Position numbers and translations under genes: made by a program. Of a stretch of DNA of 64,000 bases, positions 34,168 to 44,549 are shown piece after piece. The notes under the pieces were generated by a model. That model searched no databases. It saw only the letters and a list, made by a program, of their open reading frames with translations, and was not told the origin of the DNA. Position 1 is the stretch's first letter. Each line of letters opens with the position of its first letter. Where the stretch lies: NCBI RefSeq assembly GCF_004364175.1, contig NZ_SNZW01000019.1:48510-112509 (forward strand), read 5' to 3'. The DNA is from Maribacter caenipelagi (lineage in GTDB: Bacteria; Bacteroidota; Bacteroidia; Flavobacteriales; Flavobacteriaceae).

Positions 34168-36798
34168 ATGGAAATTCCTTCAAAATATAATCCGCAGTCC
34201 ACAGAATCTCATTGGTATGATTACTGGATGAAAAACGGTTACTTTCATTCTGTACCAGATGATAGAGAACCTTATAGTATTGTAATACCACCGCCAAACG
34301 TAACGGGTATATTACATATGGGCCACATGCTGAACAATACCATACAAGATGTATTGATCAGACGTGCACGTCTTTTAGGTAAAAATGCATGTTGGGTACC
34401 TGGTACCGACCATGCCTCAATTGCTACAGAAGCGAAAGTTGTAGCTAAATTAAAAGAACAAGGCATCAATAAAAACGATCTTACAAGAGATGAGTTTTTA
34501 AAACATGCTTGGGATTGGACAAATGAATATGGCGGAATCATTCTTGAGCAATTGAAAAAATTGGGTTGTTCTTGTGATTGGGACCGTACCGCATTCACTA
34601 TGGATCAAGAGCGCTACGACAGTGTTATAAAGGTGTTTATAGACCTTTACAATAAAGGCTTGATATACCGTGGGTATAGAATGGTTAATTGGGATCCAGA
34701 AGCTCAAACCACCTTGTCAGATGAAGAAGTTATCTATGAAGAAAAGCAAGGGTTGTTATATTATTTGTCATACGCTATCGAGGGGTCTGATGAAAAAGTA
34801 ACGATTGCAACTACCAGACCAGAAACAATATTAGGTGATACTGCAATATGTATTAACCCGAACGATGAGCGATTTACATATCTAAAAGGGAAAAAGGTAA
34901 TAGTTCCAATTTGTAATAGGGTTATTCCTATTATCGAAGATGAGTACGTAGATGTTGAATTCGGTACAGGATGTTTAAAGGTAACACCTGCACATGATAT
35001 TAATGATAAAGCACTTGGAGAAAAACACCATTTAGAAACTATCGATATTTTTAATGACAATGCGACTTTAAATAGTTTCGGATTGCATTATGAGGGTAAA
35101 GATCGTTTCGTTGTTAGAAAAGAAATTTCTAAAGAATTAGAAGATTTAGGTGTTCTGGTTAAGACAGAGACTCATATTAACAAAGTAGGTACTTCAGAAA
35201 GAACCAAGGCTGTTATTGAACCTAAATTGTCTGATCAGTGGTTCTTGAAAATGGAAGATTTGGCAAAACCAGCTTTAGAAGCGGTTATGGAGAGTGGCGA
35301 TGTAAAGCTGCATCCGAAGAAATTTGAAAATACTTACCGTCATTGGATGGAGAATGTTCGTGATTGGAATATTTCTAGACAATTATGGTGGGGTCAGCAA
35401 ATACCAGCATTTTATTTCGGTGACGGTCAAGAAGATTTCGTTGTTGCGGCCAGTTTGGAAGATGCATTACAACTAGCTAAAGAAAAATCTGGAAATGCTA
35501 AATTACAAGAAAGTGACTTACGACAAGATGCCGATGTTTTAGATACTTGGTTTTCATCATGGTTATGGCCAATGAGTGTATTTGGCGGTATTATGGAGCC
35601 AGATAATGAAGAGATAAACTACTATTACCCAACAAATGATTTAGTAACTGGTCCGGATATTTTATTTTTCTGGGTAGCTAGAATGATTGTTGCCGGATAT
35701 GAGTTCAGAGGCGAGAAACCTTTTGAAAATGTTTATTTCACAGGGTTGGTTAGAGATAAGCAACGTAGAAAAATGTCTAAATCATTAGGTAATTCACCCG
35801 ATGCATTAAAGCTGATAGAGGATTATGGAGCTGACGGAGTACGTGTTGGGCTATTATTAAGTTCGGCGGCAGGTAACGATTTAATGTTCGATGAAGATTT
35901 ATGTCAGCAAGGAAAAAACTTTGCCAATAAAATCTGGAACGGATTCAGATTAGTACAAGGTTGGGAAATAGCCGATATTCCACAACCAGAAGCTTCAAAG
36001 CTTGGTTTAGAGTGGTACGAGTCAAAGCTAAATAAGACCTTATTAGAAATCGAAGATCATTTTAGTAAATTCCGTATATCAGATGCTTTAATGTCTATCT
36101 ATAAATTGGTTTGGGACGATTATAGTTCTTCGTTATTAGAGATAATTAAGCCTGCATACCAACAACCTATAGATAGAACAACGTTCGATAAAGTAATTCA
36201 GCTGTTTGAACAAAATTTGAAGTTATTGCACCCTTTTATGCCATTTTTGACTGAAGAAGTTTGGCAGCATATTGCAAAGAGAGATGAGAGTGAGGCATTG
36301 GTAATATCGAAATGGCCAACAGTTGGTAAAATTGATGAAGAGCTTATAGCGCAATTCGATTTTGCTGCAGAGGTAATTGCAGGAGTAAGAACCATCAGAA
36401 AAAACAAGAATATTCCAATGAAAGAATCTTTGGAATTATCGGTTCTTAATTCTGAAAAAGCAAGCAACCGTTGGGATGTTGTTATTTCTAAACTCACCAA
36501 TGTTTCTAAAATCAGTTATTTAGGCGAGCAGCTAGAGGGCGCATTGACGTTCCGTGTAAAAAGTAACGAATATTTTGTGCCAATGGAAGGAGCTATTGAT
36601 GTAGAAGCTGAAATCGTAAAGATTAACGAAGAGCTGAAGTACACAAAAGGGTTCTTGATTTCTGTTCAAAAGAAACTTTCTAATGAACGATTTGTTAATA
36701 ATGCACCCGAAAAAGTAATCGCAATAGAGCGTCAAAAATTGGCAGATGCTGAAGCTAAAATTGAAACATTAGAAAAAAGTTTAGCGAGTTTAGGCTAG
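34168..36798 (+). CDS. valS: Valyl-tRNA synthetase
   Basis: 876 residues, full length. It charges tRNA-Val and edits mischarged threonine. Class I signatures: HMGH at residues 50-53 (HIGH form) and KMSKS at 535-539. An editing CP1 domain lies between, with [12 protein letters not shown]. The C-terminal anticodon-binding and coiled-coil arm is at the end (IVKINEEL to IETLEKSLA). It has its own promoter, a longish leader and a terminator. Confidence 0.97.
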   Translation: MEIPSKYNPQSTESHWYDYWMKNGYFHSVPDDREPYSIVIPPPNVTGILHMGHMLNNTIQDVLIRRARLLGKNACWVPGTDHASIATEAKVVAKLKEQGINKNDLTRDEFLKHAWDWTNEYGGIILEQLKKLGCSCDWDRTAFTMDQERYDSVIKVFIDLYNKGLIYRGYRMVNWDPEAQTTLSDEEVIYEEKQGLLYYLSYAIEGSDEKVTIATTRPETILGDTAICINPNDERFTYLKGKKVIVPICNRVIPIIEDEYVDVEFGTGCLKVTPAHDINDKALGEKHHLETIDIFNDNATLNSFGLHYEGKDRFVVRKEISKELEDLGVLVKTETHINKVGTSERTKAVIEPKLSDQWFLKMEDLAKPALEAVMESGDVKLHPKKFENTYRHWMENVRDWNISRQLWWGQQIPAFYFGDGQEDFVVAASLEDALQLAKEKSGNAKLQESDLRQDADVLDTWFSSWLWPMSVFGGIMEPDNEEINYYYPTNDLVTGPDILFFWVARMIVAGYEFRGEKPFENVYFTGLVRDKQRRKMSKSLGNSPDALKLIEDYGADGVRVGLLLSSAAGNDLMFDEDLCQQGKNFANKIWNGFRLVQGWEIADIPQPEASKLGLEWYESKLNKTLLEIEDHFSKFRISDALMSIYKLVWDDYSSSLLEIIKPAYQQPIDRTTFDKVIQLFEQNLKLLHPFMPFLTEEVWQHIAKRDESEALVISKWPTVGKIDEELIAQFDFAAEVIAGVRTIRKNKNIPMKESLELSVLNSEKASNRWDVVISKLTNVSKISYLGEQLEGALTFRVKSNEYFVPMEGAIDVEAEIVKINEELKYTKGFLISVQKKLSNERFVNNAPEKVIAIERQKLADAEAKIETLEKSLASLG

Positions 36799-36820
36799 CA
36801 TTTTAGTTGATAAATTAATT

Positions 36821-36857
36821 AAGCCTCATTCCTATTTAATTGGGAATGAGGCTTTTT
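36821..36857 (+). terminator. Rho-independent terminator after valS
   Basis: Stem AAGCCTCATTCC / GGAATGAGGCTT, ten-base loop, then T's. Confidence 0.85.
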
Positions 36858-36924
36858 CTATTGTTAAAAGTATTTAGGTAATCATGTTGTTTTCGTATTT
36901 TTAAGTGAACAAAAAGCTAGAAAA

Positions 36925-37809
36925 ATGAAATTATTAAAGAAAGAAGATATTAAACAAGAGGTATTCGACCTGTATGACGCATATGCCCATAATAAATTAG
37001 AACGCCGAGACTTTGTTCAGAAACTATCGGTATATGCCGTTGGCGGACTCACAGTGCCATCATTAATGAGTTTTTTAATGCCAGATTATGAAAATACTTT
37101 TTTGGTGGCGAAAGACAATCCAGATTTAGATTCGGGTTTTATTACATATAATTCCTCTAAAGGTGGTGGAGAAATAAAGGCGTTATTATCCAAGCCAAAA
37201 TCGGCAGAGGGTAGATTACCCGGTATTGTGGTGGTTCATGAAAATAGAGGCTTGAACCCGTATGTAGAAGATACGGCGAGAAGAGCAGCTTTGTCTGGTT
37301 TTATGACCATCGCTCCAGATGCATTGAGTCCGCTAGGTGGTTATCCCGGCAATGATGATGAAGGTAGAGCGATGCAAAGAACGCGAGATAGAGATGAAAT
37401 GTTAGAAGATTTTATAGCGGCATTTGAATATTTAAAAAATCACGAAAGCTGTAATGGCAAAATAGGAGTTGTAGGTTTTTGTTTCGGCGGATGGATTTCT
37501 AATATGATGGCAGTAAAAATACCAGATTTGGCAGCTGCTGTTCCATTTTATGGTGGTCAACCAACGGAAGGCATAGAAAATATAAATGCACCTTTGATGT
37601 TGCAGTATGCGGGTTTAGATGAACGGGTAAACGCCGGATGGCCAGCGTATGAAAAGGCGTTGAATGAACTTGGTAAAGAAAATGTCGCCTATTTCTATCC
37701 AGAGGTAAATCATGGTTTTCATAATACATCTACACCAAGGTATGACGAACCTGCCGCAGAATTGGCATGGTCCAGAACTATTGAATTTTTTAAAGAAAAG
37801 TTAGTTTAA
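36925..37809 (+). CDS. Dienelactone hydrolase family protein
   Basis: 294 residues. Alpha/beta hydrolase with catalytic Cys in GVVGFCFGG, Asp in YAGLDERV and His in VNHGFHN, the DLH triad. An N-terminal extension holds a RRDFVQKL stretch before a weakly hydrophobic segment (AVGGLTVPSLMSFL), which looks like a twin-arginine signal set about 27 residues in. A TatA gene lies at 6.4 kb. Substrate unknown; probably an ester or lactone. Confidence 0.88.
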   Translation: MKLLKKEDIKQEVFDLYDAYAHNKLERRDFVQKLSVYAVGGLTVPSLMSFLMPDYENTFLVAKDNPDLDSGFITYNSSKGGGEIKALLSKPKSAEGRLPGIVVVHENRGLNPYVEDTARRAALSGFMTIAPDALSPLGGYPGNDDEGRAMQRTRDRDEMLEDFIAAFEYLKNHESCNGKIGVVGFCFGGWISNMMAVKIPDLAAAVPFYGGQPTEGIENINAPLMLQYAGLDERVNAGWPAYEKALNELGKENVAYFYPEVNHGFHNTSTPRYDEPAAELAWSRTIEFFKEKLV

Positions 37810-37912
37810 ATGACTGATTTTAAGCACTTATAATAACGTGTGTTTTTAGTTTACTTCAGATTTTGAGCTAGAAATCAATTTATTTGAGTCAAGCAGACAG
37901 TGCTAATCTCTT

Positions 37913-38116
<204 letters not shown>

Positions 38117-38153
38117 GTAAGATTACATATATCATTTTATAATAAAAAATATG

Positions 38154-38181
38154 AACCCTTGATCTAATTCGAGGGTTTTTT
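38154..38181 (+). terminator. Rho-independent terminator after the Lmo0937-like gene
   Basis: Stem AACCCTTGA / TTCGAGGGTT with one G-U pair and a six-base loop, then T's. Confidence 0.8.
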
Positions 38182-38206
38182 ATGCTTAAATAGTATCTTT
38201 AATACT

Positions 38207-38971
38207 ATGATTAGACCATATGTACTTGCAGAAACCAATTGGGAACATTTAAAAGATGAACAAATAGAATTGGCAGTTTTGCCTTGGGGCGCTACAGAGG
38301 CGCACAACTATCATTTACCGTATGGTACAGATAATTATCAAGCGCAAAGTATGGTTGAATCGGCAGCTGGCATTAGTTGGAAGAAAGGTAAAAAAGTCAT
38401 AGTTCTGCCGACAATACCTTATGGTGTAAATACAGGTCAGAGCGACATTTATTTAGATATGAATCTAAATCCTTCAACACAGTTGGCTATTCTTAAAGAC
38501 CTGTTGACGGTGTTGAATAGACAAGGTATTAAGAAGTTATTACTATTTAACGGTCATGGTGGTAATAATTTTAAGCCTATTGTAAGAGAGCTTGGCTTGA
38601 TGTTTCCTGAGATGTTTATAAGCTTTTGCTTTTTTCCGCCAATGTTAGATAAATCTAAATATTTTCAAGAAGAAGGCGATCATGCAGATGAGATGGAAAC
38701 AAGCTTAATGCTTTATTTAAGACCAGATTTGGTGTTAACAAAAGACAAATGGGGTAGTGGTAGTGCAAAATCATTCAAGATCGATGCATTTAATGAAGGA
38801 TGGGCGTGGGCAGAACGGCAGTGGTCTAAAGTAAGTAGTGATACAGGTATTGGTAATCCGGAGTTTGCTACATCAGAAAAAGGAGAGCGTTTTTTTAATG
38901 ACGTATGTGCAAAATTAGATACTCTTTTTTGTTCACTTTGCGATGCTGACTTAGATTCATTATTTGAATGA
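38207..38971 (+). CDS. Creatininase family amidohydrolase
   Basis: 254 residues. Metal-binding residues of the family are visible: LPWGATEAHN (Glu and His), PYGTDNYQ (Asp), LFNGHGGNN (His), and DHADEMETS (Glu). The family includes creatininase and the deformylases/amidohydrolases of riboflavin or pterin pathways; the substrate here is not evident. Likely cytosolic. Confidence 0.9.
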   Translation: MIRPYVLAETNWEHLKDEQIELAVLPWGATEAHNYHLPYGTDNYQAQSMVESAAGISWKKGKKVIVLPTIPYGVNTGQSDIYLDMNLNPSTQLAILKDLLTVLNRQGIKKLLLFNGHGGNNFKPIVRELGLMFPEMFISFCFFPPMLDKSKYFQEEGDHADEMETSLMLYLRPDLVLTKDKWGSGSAKSFKIDAFNEGWAWAERQWSKVSSDTGIGNPEFATSEKGERFFNDVCAKLDTLFCSLCDADLDSLFE

Positions 38972-38988
38972 GCTTACGCTGTTTAAAA

Positions 38989-39459
38989 TTACATTTTTCT
39001 GATTTGTAAATTTAAAAAATCCCTTTTCTTGTTATTTCCTTTATTTTGAATCAGGTCGGCTTCTATTTTAAAATTGTATAGGGCTCCTAAAATGATTATA
39101 TTTTTAAAAATATATTGACTTAACAATGTAACTTTAAATTGATTTTCACCGAATACTTCTTCTTGCATTAGTAAAAGAGGAGAAAATGTCATCAATATAT
39201 GTACTATAGCAGTGTATATTATAAATTTATTTTTCACATTTAATAATAATGATAGTCCGATAAAAGTTTCAATAATTGCTAAGAAAATTAAACCAAAATG
39301 AGGTGGCAAAACATGTAATGTTAGTATTTGAATGGTATTTTTAGCCAAATCTTCTGCAGGACTATAATTTGGAAAAAATTTTAAAACACCAAAAATAAAA
39401 TAAACTGTACCAAGTGCGATACTGATGATTTTACTTTGTAATTTCTCTTTGTACTGCAT
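38989..39459 (-). CDS. DoxX-like integral membrane protein
   Basis: 156 residues with four membrane helices (IISIALGTVYFIFGVLKFF at the start, then about 60-77, 80-98 and 112-130). The N-terminal helix and the FGVLKF turn look like the DoxX/DoxD-like family. No partner genes hint at a function. It precedes nothing in its own direction and converges on the creatininase gene with a 17-base gap. Confidence 0.7.
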   Translation of the reverse strand: MQYKEKLQSKIISIALGTVYFIFGVLKFFPNYSPAEDLAKNTIQILTLHVLPPHFGLIFLAIIETFIGLSLLLNVKNKFIIYTAIVHILMTFSPLLLMQEEVFGENQFKVTLLSQYIFKNIIILGALYNFKIEADLIQNKGNNKKRDFLNLQIRKM

Positions 39460-39490
39460 AATATGGCTTCATCAATTATATAAGATATTA

Positions 39491-40621
39491 TTATTTAAAT
39501 TCTTCCAATAGCTCTGGGGCTATTTTTACTTTAGAATTGTTCATGCGGTAGGTAATTCCAAAATTGATTACATAATCTGCGAAAGCGGCATCTCCATGCC
39601 TAGGCGATCCAGTTAATTGTTCAGTTTGAATGTCTGTGATGCTTTGGGGGCGTTCTCTTCTAACAGCGAATGGAATATTCAAATTAAATGAAAAGTTGTT
39701 TTGGTTTAATGAAAGTCCCGGATCTATCGATAATACATTGCCAGGTCGTCTAAAACCGTTATTCCCTCCAATTAAATCTTTTACGGGCACGCAATCAAAA
39801 CGTGAGCCTAAAGAACTTGATATGGAAGGGGAAATAGTATAGCTAAAGCCAGCTCTTATAGAGTACTGGTCAGGTACGGCCATTATAGATTCATTTTCAA
39901 GTATTGGATTTAGTGTTTCTCTAAAAGTCCTGATTCCATTAGTCTCTCTCGGATTTAAAAGATAAAAGCCACTGGCATATCCAAATAGTCCATTAGCCAT
40001 TTTTTTGTACGATTGAAAATCTAATGTGAAGCCAATACCACCATCTCCAGGTTGAATTGATTGGTCTACAGGTCTGGTTTGTGGTTCGGCATTAGGTCCA
40101 ACGTTATAAAATATGTCTGATGCATTATAATTTCCCGTAGGTAATTTTAATCCAAGACCTATTGAAATGTTTCCGTTTATATTTTCTTCAAAATTTAATA
40201 GCCAAGCTCCAATACCGAATCGAATATCTCCGATACCTCTAGAGAAAGTTGTATTTCTCTCATTTCTTCCATGCTCATATAGAGAAGATCTTGAATTGAA
40301 AACGGTTGGTAATGTAATACTTGAATATACCCTTTTACTAATACCATATGTTAAAAAGAAATCGGTGCTATGTGAAAAATTGACCACTTCGGTATTGTTT
40401 GTAACGCGATCGGGCTCTTCTTCGAGACCTCTAAAATGACGAAAAGATTTAAAAAAACGATAATTTATTCCTAGTTGAATATCACCTTTATTTAATAGGT
40501 TGTTCTCTAAGCTGTTTCCTACACAAGATGAAAAATGACGAATAGCTACACACCCTTGTGCTTTTAATTTTGTAGCTGAAATAAAAATAAAAAGAGTTAG
40601 GAATACTAGTTTTTTGGTCAT
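39491..40621 (-). CDS. Outer-membrane transporter-like beta-barrel protein
   Basis: 376 residues, signal peptide (about 1-21, ending LKAQ). The mature protein has alternating amphipathic strands, for example FSHSTDFFLTYGISKRVYSS and ISIGLGLKLPTGNY, and a terminal strand YVINFGITYRM, followed by a short hydrophilic tail. It resembles the family of outer-membrane 'transporter' proteins related to MetA-pathway phenol-degradation porins. The cargo is unknown. Confidence 0.75.
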   Translation of the reverse strand: MTKKLVFLTLFIFISATKLKAQGCVAIRHFSSCVGNSLENNLLNKGDIQLGINYRFFKSFRHFRGLEEEPDRVTNNTEVVNFSHSTDFFLTYGISKRVYSSITLPTVFNSRSSLYEHGRNERNTTFSRGIGDIRFGIGAWLLNFEENINGNISIGLGLKLPTGNYNASDIFYNVGPNAEPQTRPVDQSIQPGDGGIGFTLDFQSYKKMANGLFGYASGFYLLNPRETNGIRTFRETLNPILENESIMAVPDQYSIRAGFSYTISPSISSSLGSRFDCVPVKDLIGGNNGFRRPGNVLSIDPGLSLNQNNFSFNLNIPFAVRRERPQSITDIQTEQLTGSPRHGDAAFADYVINFGITYRMNNSKVKIAPELLEEFK

Positions 40622-40858
40622 GATTAATTGGTTAGGGTAATAATGGCCATCTCTATTTGCATAAAGAAGACCATTATTTGAAATTCTATGAAATAACTTA
40701 AAAGACTTAAGTTTGTTTAATTAACTCGCGACCAAATTAATTTAATAAACCAACTTTGAGATTAACCGTTTTACAACAATGATTAATGAAAAGTTAATAG
40801 GTTTAATAAAAGTTTAAGTTTATTAATATTCCGATTAAATTAAGTTTCTTTGAGAAAT

Positions 40859-42130
40859 ATGTTTAAGAAAAGAAACATTTATATAGCCTTGTTTTTTATT
40901 TGTCTAATTGGGTTGGCCGTAGTGCAATACCAATATTTAAAGATTGGTTTAAATTTAGCCAAATTTCAATTCAATTCTAATTTAGGAAAAGTAAGTAACG
41001 ATATTTCATTAGGGCTACAGTCAAAAAATCAGTTAACCTATTTAATAGGCAGTGCATTAAGAAAAGATACGGCGTATTTTACGATGAGTGTAGATAGTGT
41101 GCAAGATGCTTCAAGATATTATTTAAAAGATTTTATTACAGAAAAACTCGTGGAAAATGGAATCGATACCGACTTTAGTTATACGCTATACACGAGAGAT
41201 TCATCATTTTACCTTCAATCACCTAAAAAATTTAAAAATGATATTAACGCTGAATTTTACCCAATTGAACTAACTGGCTATTTACCTACACTACTTAAGG
41301 AAAAAGTATTGTTAGAACTACAGTTCAACAACCTTAACAATTTTTTTTTATTTAAATTAAACGCAATTACCTTACCAAGTATTCTCTTTATTTTAGGTAT
41401 AGGTATTGCGGTAATCTGGGTTCTTAAAACATATTATTGGCAACGTAAAGTAATAACTACCACCAATGAGTTTATAAACAATCTAACACATGAATTAAAA
41501 ACTCCGGTGTTTTCAATTGGGTTGGCAACTAAAATTCTTGAAGAATCGGCATCACAAGAACAGAGACCGATTTTGGAGTTAATAAGGCAGCAGGTAAAAA
41601 GACTTTCTGTTCATATTGATAAAGTATTAGAATTAGGTAATCTAGAGTCGAACAATAAAGTGTTAGAGCTTGAGAAAAATGATTTTCGACCATATTTAGT
41701 GAAATTATGTGAGGAGTTTTCAACTTTGATTACTATTGAAAATGTTCAGTTTGTATATCATGTGGAAAAAGAAAAATTTTTAATAAAAACTGAAGTTTTT
41801 CATTTAGAAAATGCGATTAATAATCTATTGGATAATGCAAAGAAATACTCTGAAAATCCAGTGATTGAACTAAATGCGTACAAGGTGAATAAGCAACTTG
41901 TCATTGAAATCGCAGATAATGGAAAAGGTATTTCGCAAGAAGAAAAAAAGAAAATATTCTTAAAATATTATAGAATTACCGAAGAAGGCATGCAGCCTAT
42001 TAAAGGTTATGGTCTTGGGTTGAGCTATGTTAAAAAAGTTATTGAAAAGCATAAAGGAAAAGTAGTGATAGAAAGTGAAAAAGGTAAAGGAACCAAAATA
42101 ACTCTTACAATACCTCTGAGTAATGAATAA
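40859..42130 (+). CDS. Sensor histidine kinase
   Basis: 423 residues from ATG 40859 (an upstream TTG at 40850 is less likely). Two membrane helices (near residues 6-22 and 173-193) enclose an extracytoplasmic domain. The H-box is FINNLTHELKTPVF, and the ATPase domain has AINNLLDNAKKYS, DNGKGIS, and KGYGLGLSYV. It pairs with the next gene, overlapping it by 8 bases. The signal it senses is unknown. Confidence 0.93.
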   Translation: MFKKRNIYIALFFICLIGLAVVQYQYLKIGLNLAKFQFNSNLGKVSNDISLGLQSKNQLTYLIGSALRKDTAYFTMSVDSVQDASRYYLKDFITEKLVENGIDTDFSYTLYTRDSSFYLQSPKKFKNDINAEFYPIELTGYLPTLLKEKVLLELQFNNLNNFFLFKLNAITLPSILFILGIGIAVIWVLKTYYWQRKVITTTNEFINNLTHELKTPVFSIGLATKILEESASQEQRPILELIRQQVKRLSVHIDKVLELGNLESNNKVLELEKNDFRPYLVKLCEEFSTLITIENVQFVYHVEKEKFLIKTEVFHLENAINNLLDNAKKYSENPVIELNAYKVNKQLVIEIADNGKGISQEEKKKIFLKYYRITEEGMQPIKGYGLGLSYVKKVIEKHKGKVVIESEKGKGTKITLTIPLSNE

Positions 42131-42818
42131 GCGAAAACCCAAAATATTGTTAGTTGAAGATAGTGCTGATTTAGGGTATCTACTTTCTGAATACCTAGGT
42201 TTGAAGAATTTTGAAATTAGTTGGTTTACCAATGGGGTAATCGCTTTAAAAGATTTAGAAACAACAATATATGATTTAGCAATTTTAGACGTTACCATGC
42301 CAGATATGGACGGGTTTGCACTTGCCGGGAAAATAAAAGAGAGATTTCCGAATTTACCTTTTCTATTTCTAACTGCGCGTGCATTAAAAGTTGATGTACT
42401 TAAGGGATTTTACTTAGGTGCTGTAGATTATTTGAAAAAGCCAATTGATGAAGAGGAGCTAGTTATTCGGATCGAAAATTTATTATCAAGATTAAATAGT
42501 ACAGATAAAGTAGAAAATGGAAATAAAATTTTTCAAATTGGTCGGTATAGTTTTAATTCTATCAATCAAGAATTATTATATGGAGAAGAAGCTATTCATT
42601 TAACAACTAAAGAAAGTAAGCTACTACAGTATTTAGTAATGAGAAAAAATGAGTTATGTAACCATAAAGATATTTTAATTACACTATGGGGGGCTAACGA
42701 TTACTTCAATAAAAAGAGTTTGAATGTTTTTATAACCCGTCTTCGCAAATATTTAGAAAAAGATAAGACTATTAGTATAGATAATATTCACGGTCAAGGT
42801 TTTATTTTAAGAATGTAA
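42123..42818 (+). CDS. OmpR/PhoB-type response regulator
   Basis: 231 residues. The receiver has ILLVEDSADLGY, Asp in LAILDVTMPDMDG, and KKPID; the C-terminal winged helix has LTTKESKLLQYLVM and VFITRLRKYL. It is the DNA-binding partner of the upstream kinase, coupled by overlap. The targets are unknown; the unit is a complete two-component system. Confidence 0.94.
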   Translation: MNKRKPKILLVEDSADLGYLLSEYLGLKNFEISWFTNGVIALKDLETTIYDLAILDVTMPDMDGFALAGKIKERFPNLPFLFLTARALKVDVLKGFYLGAVDYLKKPIDEEELVIRIENLLSRLNSTDKVENGNKIFQIGRYSFNSINQELLYGEEAIHLTTKESKLLQYLVMRKNELCNHKDILITLWGANDYFNKKSLNVFITRLRKYLEKDKTISIDNIHGQGFILRM

Positions 42819-42839
42819 AAATTAGGATCAAATACTTAT

Positions 42840-43091
42840 TTACTTCAATTCTTTTTCAACTAATTCTATATAGGCTTTCATTGCCTTTTTCTTAGTCATA
42901 TTTTTGGCTTGAAATAAAGCATTTGCTTTAAAAGCATTGATTAAAGGGGTTTTACTACCCGGGTTGTCAAAATTAGCATTGGCTATTTTGTAATAAGCGT
43001 ACAACTTTAAAAGTATGTCAGCCGGTATCGGTTCGGTAAAGTTATTGACCAAAGCAACGGTTTCCTCAAATTCAATACGTAATTTCTTCAT
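42840..43091 (-). CDS. Acyl-CoA-binding protein (ACBP)
   Basis: 83 residues from ATG 43091 (an upstream ATG at 43109 would overlap psd more). The helical fold shows LLKLYAYYKIANANF, the ACBP acyl-binding signature with the two Tyr and one Lys, and MTKKKAMKAYIELV at the end. ACBPs sequester long-chain acyl-CoA; they are uncommon in bacteria. The gene overlaps the end of psd by 20 bases, and so belongs to the phospholipid operon. The central Trp-containing turn of eukaryotic ACBP is replaced by ALFQAKN. Confidence 0.85.
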   Translation of the reverse strand: MKKLRIEFEETVALVNNFTEPIPADILLKLYAYYKIANANFDNPGSKTPLINAFKANALFQAKNMTKKKAMKAYIELVEKELK

Positions 43092-43755
43092 TCTCGTTTG
43101 GGTCAACATAAGTAGCTATACAAGTCTGTGCGCCTTTAACCTTTTGGTTTAGCTTTACATTAATCTGACAATCTAAAGGTAAAAATAAATCAACTCTAGA
43201 ACCAAATTTTATAAACCCTGCGTCATCTCCTTGTTGTACACTTTCCCCTTTTTCTGCATAATTAACAATACGTCTTGCTAATGCGCCTGCTATTTGTCTA
43301 TATAATATTTCACCAAATTTTGGTGTCTTTATTACTACCGTAGTTCTTTCGTTTTCTTCACTAGATTTTGGATGCCATGCTACTAGAAATTTACCTGGGT
43401 GATATTTTGAAAACGTAATGCTACCACTTACGGGGTATCTTGTTACGTGAACATTGACAGGGGACATAAAAATAGAAACTTGTCTTCTCTTTTCTTTGAA
43501 GAATTCTTTTTCAAAAACTTCTTCAATAACAACCACCTTGCCATCAACAGGAGACAGAATTTCATTGAAGTCTTTTGCTGCTAATCGTTTAGGGTTTCTA
43601 AAAAATTGAAGTATGATTATCAATACAATTAAACCAAGTAATTGTATGGTCAATTTTAACCAAGATATATCAATGAAGAAATGAGCTAATAGTACGCTAA
43701 TTCCTACTAAACAAAAAGAAAACAATATTATTTTTTGTCCCTCCTTATGAAACAT
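43072..43755 (-). CDS. psd: Phosphatidylserine decarboxylase family protein
   Basis: 227 residues. It makes phosphatidylethanolamine. Short (archaeal/bacterial type) form: one or two membrane helices at the N-terminus, then PVDGKVVVIEE, SPVNVHVTRYPVSG, and the self-cleavage site FGSRVDLFLP, where Ser becomes the pyruvoyl group. It overlaps both cdsA (11 bases) and the ACBP gene (20 bases). Confidence 0.93.
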   Translation of the reverse strand: MFHKEGQKIILFSFCLVGISVLLAHFFIDISWLKLTIQLLGLIVLIIILQFFRNPKRLAAKDFNEILSPVDGKVVVIEEVFEKEFFKEKRRQVSIFMSPVNVHVTRYPVSGSITFSKYHPGKFLVAWHPKSSEENERTTVVIKTPKFGEILYRQIAGALARRIVNYAEKGESVQQGDDAGFIKFGSRVDLFLPLDCQINVKLNQKVKGAQTCIATYVDPNENEEITY

Positions 43756-44548
43756 AACTAAATATATTTAAAGTTAAATAAGCAAATGGCGCAGCAAAAA
43801 CCAAACTATCTAAACGATCTAACATGCCACCATGGCCTGGTAATATAGCGCCACTATCTTTGACACCAGCTGCTCTTTTTAATTTCGATTCTATTAAATC
43901 GCCTAAGCTACCGGCAACAACAATTACAGTTGCAAGTATCATCCATTGAATTGGACTAATCAAAGCTTCAAAGGTAGCCATTAAATATGCCGCTATAAGT
44001 GCAAATATAAAGCCTCCTAAGGTACCTTCAATGGTTTTCTTTGGAGAAACTGAAGGAAATAATTTAGTTCTACCTATGCTTTTACCTACCAAGTAAGCAA
44101 ATGAATCATTAACCCATATTAGTATAAAAATACCCATGATCAATAATTTGGCAAAAGCGTCATTTTTATAGGGTATCATGGTTAGAAAAATACAACCACC
44201 GCCAATATAAAATAGACCCACTATAAACTTCATCGAGGTATTGAATTTTACAGGTTTTTTCGTAAAAAGGTTGATGAGTAGGTATATATCAACAACAATG
44301 GTAATCACCATTAGTATATTGATGACTTGTTGGTTTTTCACCAAATAAATAAAAGCCCACCATAAAGCTAAATATGCTGCAAATATGTGATAGCCTTTTA
44401 AGTGTACCAGTTTTTTATACTCATATAAACAAGCTAAACCAAAGGTCATGAATAAAAAATCGAAGGCATCAGAACTTAAAAAGACTGCTGACAATAATAA
44501 TATAATGTAGACAGCCCCTGTTAGTGACCTTCTTAAAATTTCTTTCAT
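43745..44548 (-). CDS. cdsA: Phosphatidate cytidylyltransferase
   Basis: 267 residues from ATG 44548; a longer start would run into the LUD gene. About seven to eight membrane helices, and the C-terminal CTP-transferase signature SLGDLIESKLKRAAGVKDSG with HGGMLDRLDSL. It makes CDP-diacylglycerol, the precursor of phospholipids including the phosphatidylserine that Psd decarboxylates. It lies one base after the LUD gene and overlaps psd. Confidence 0.95.
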   Translation of the reverse strand: MKEILRRSLTGAVYIILLLSAVFLSSDAFDFLFMTFGLACLYEYKKLVHLKGYHIFAAYLALWWAFIYLVKNQQVINILMVITIVVDIYLLINLFTKKPVKFNTSMKFIVGLFYIGGGCIFLTMIPYKNDAFAKLLIMGIFILIWVNDSFAYLVGKSIGRTKLFPSVSPKKTIEGTLGGFIFALIAAYLMATFEALISPIQWMILATVIVVAGSLGDLIESKLKRAAGVKDSGAILPGHGGMLDRLDSLVFAAPFAYLTLNIFSYVS

Positions 44549-44549
44549 A

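Noticed and set aside
36925-37809. Reading the two catalytic-looking motifs of the dienelactone hydrolase as an antibiotic-resistance enzyme
   Set aside because: The triad (Cys, Asp, His) fits dienelactone hydrolases and nothing else supports resistance.
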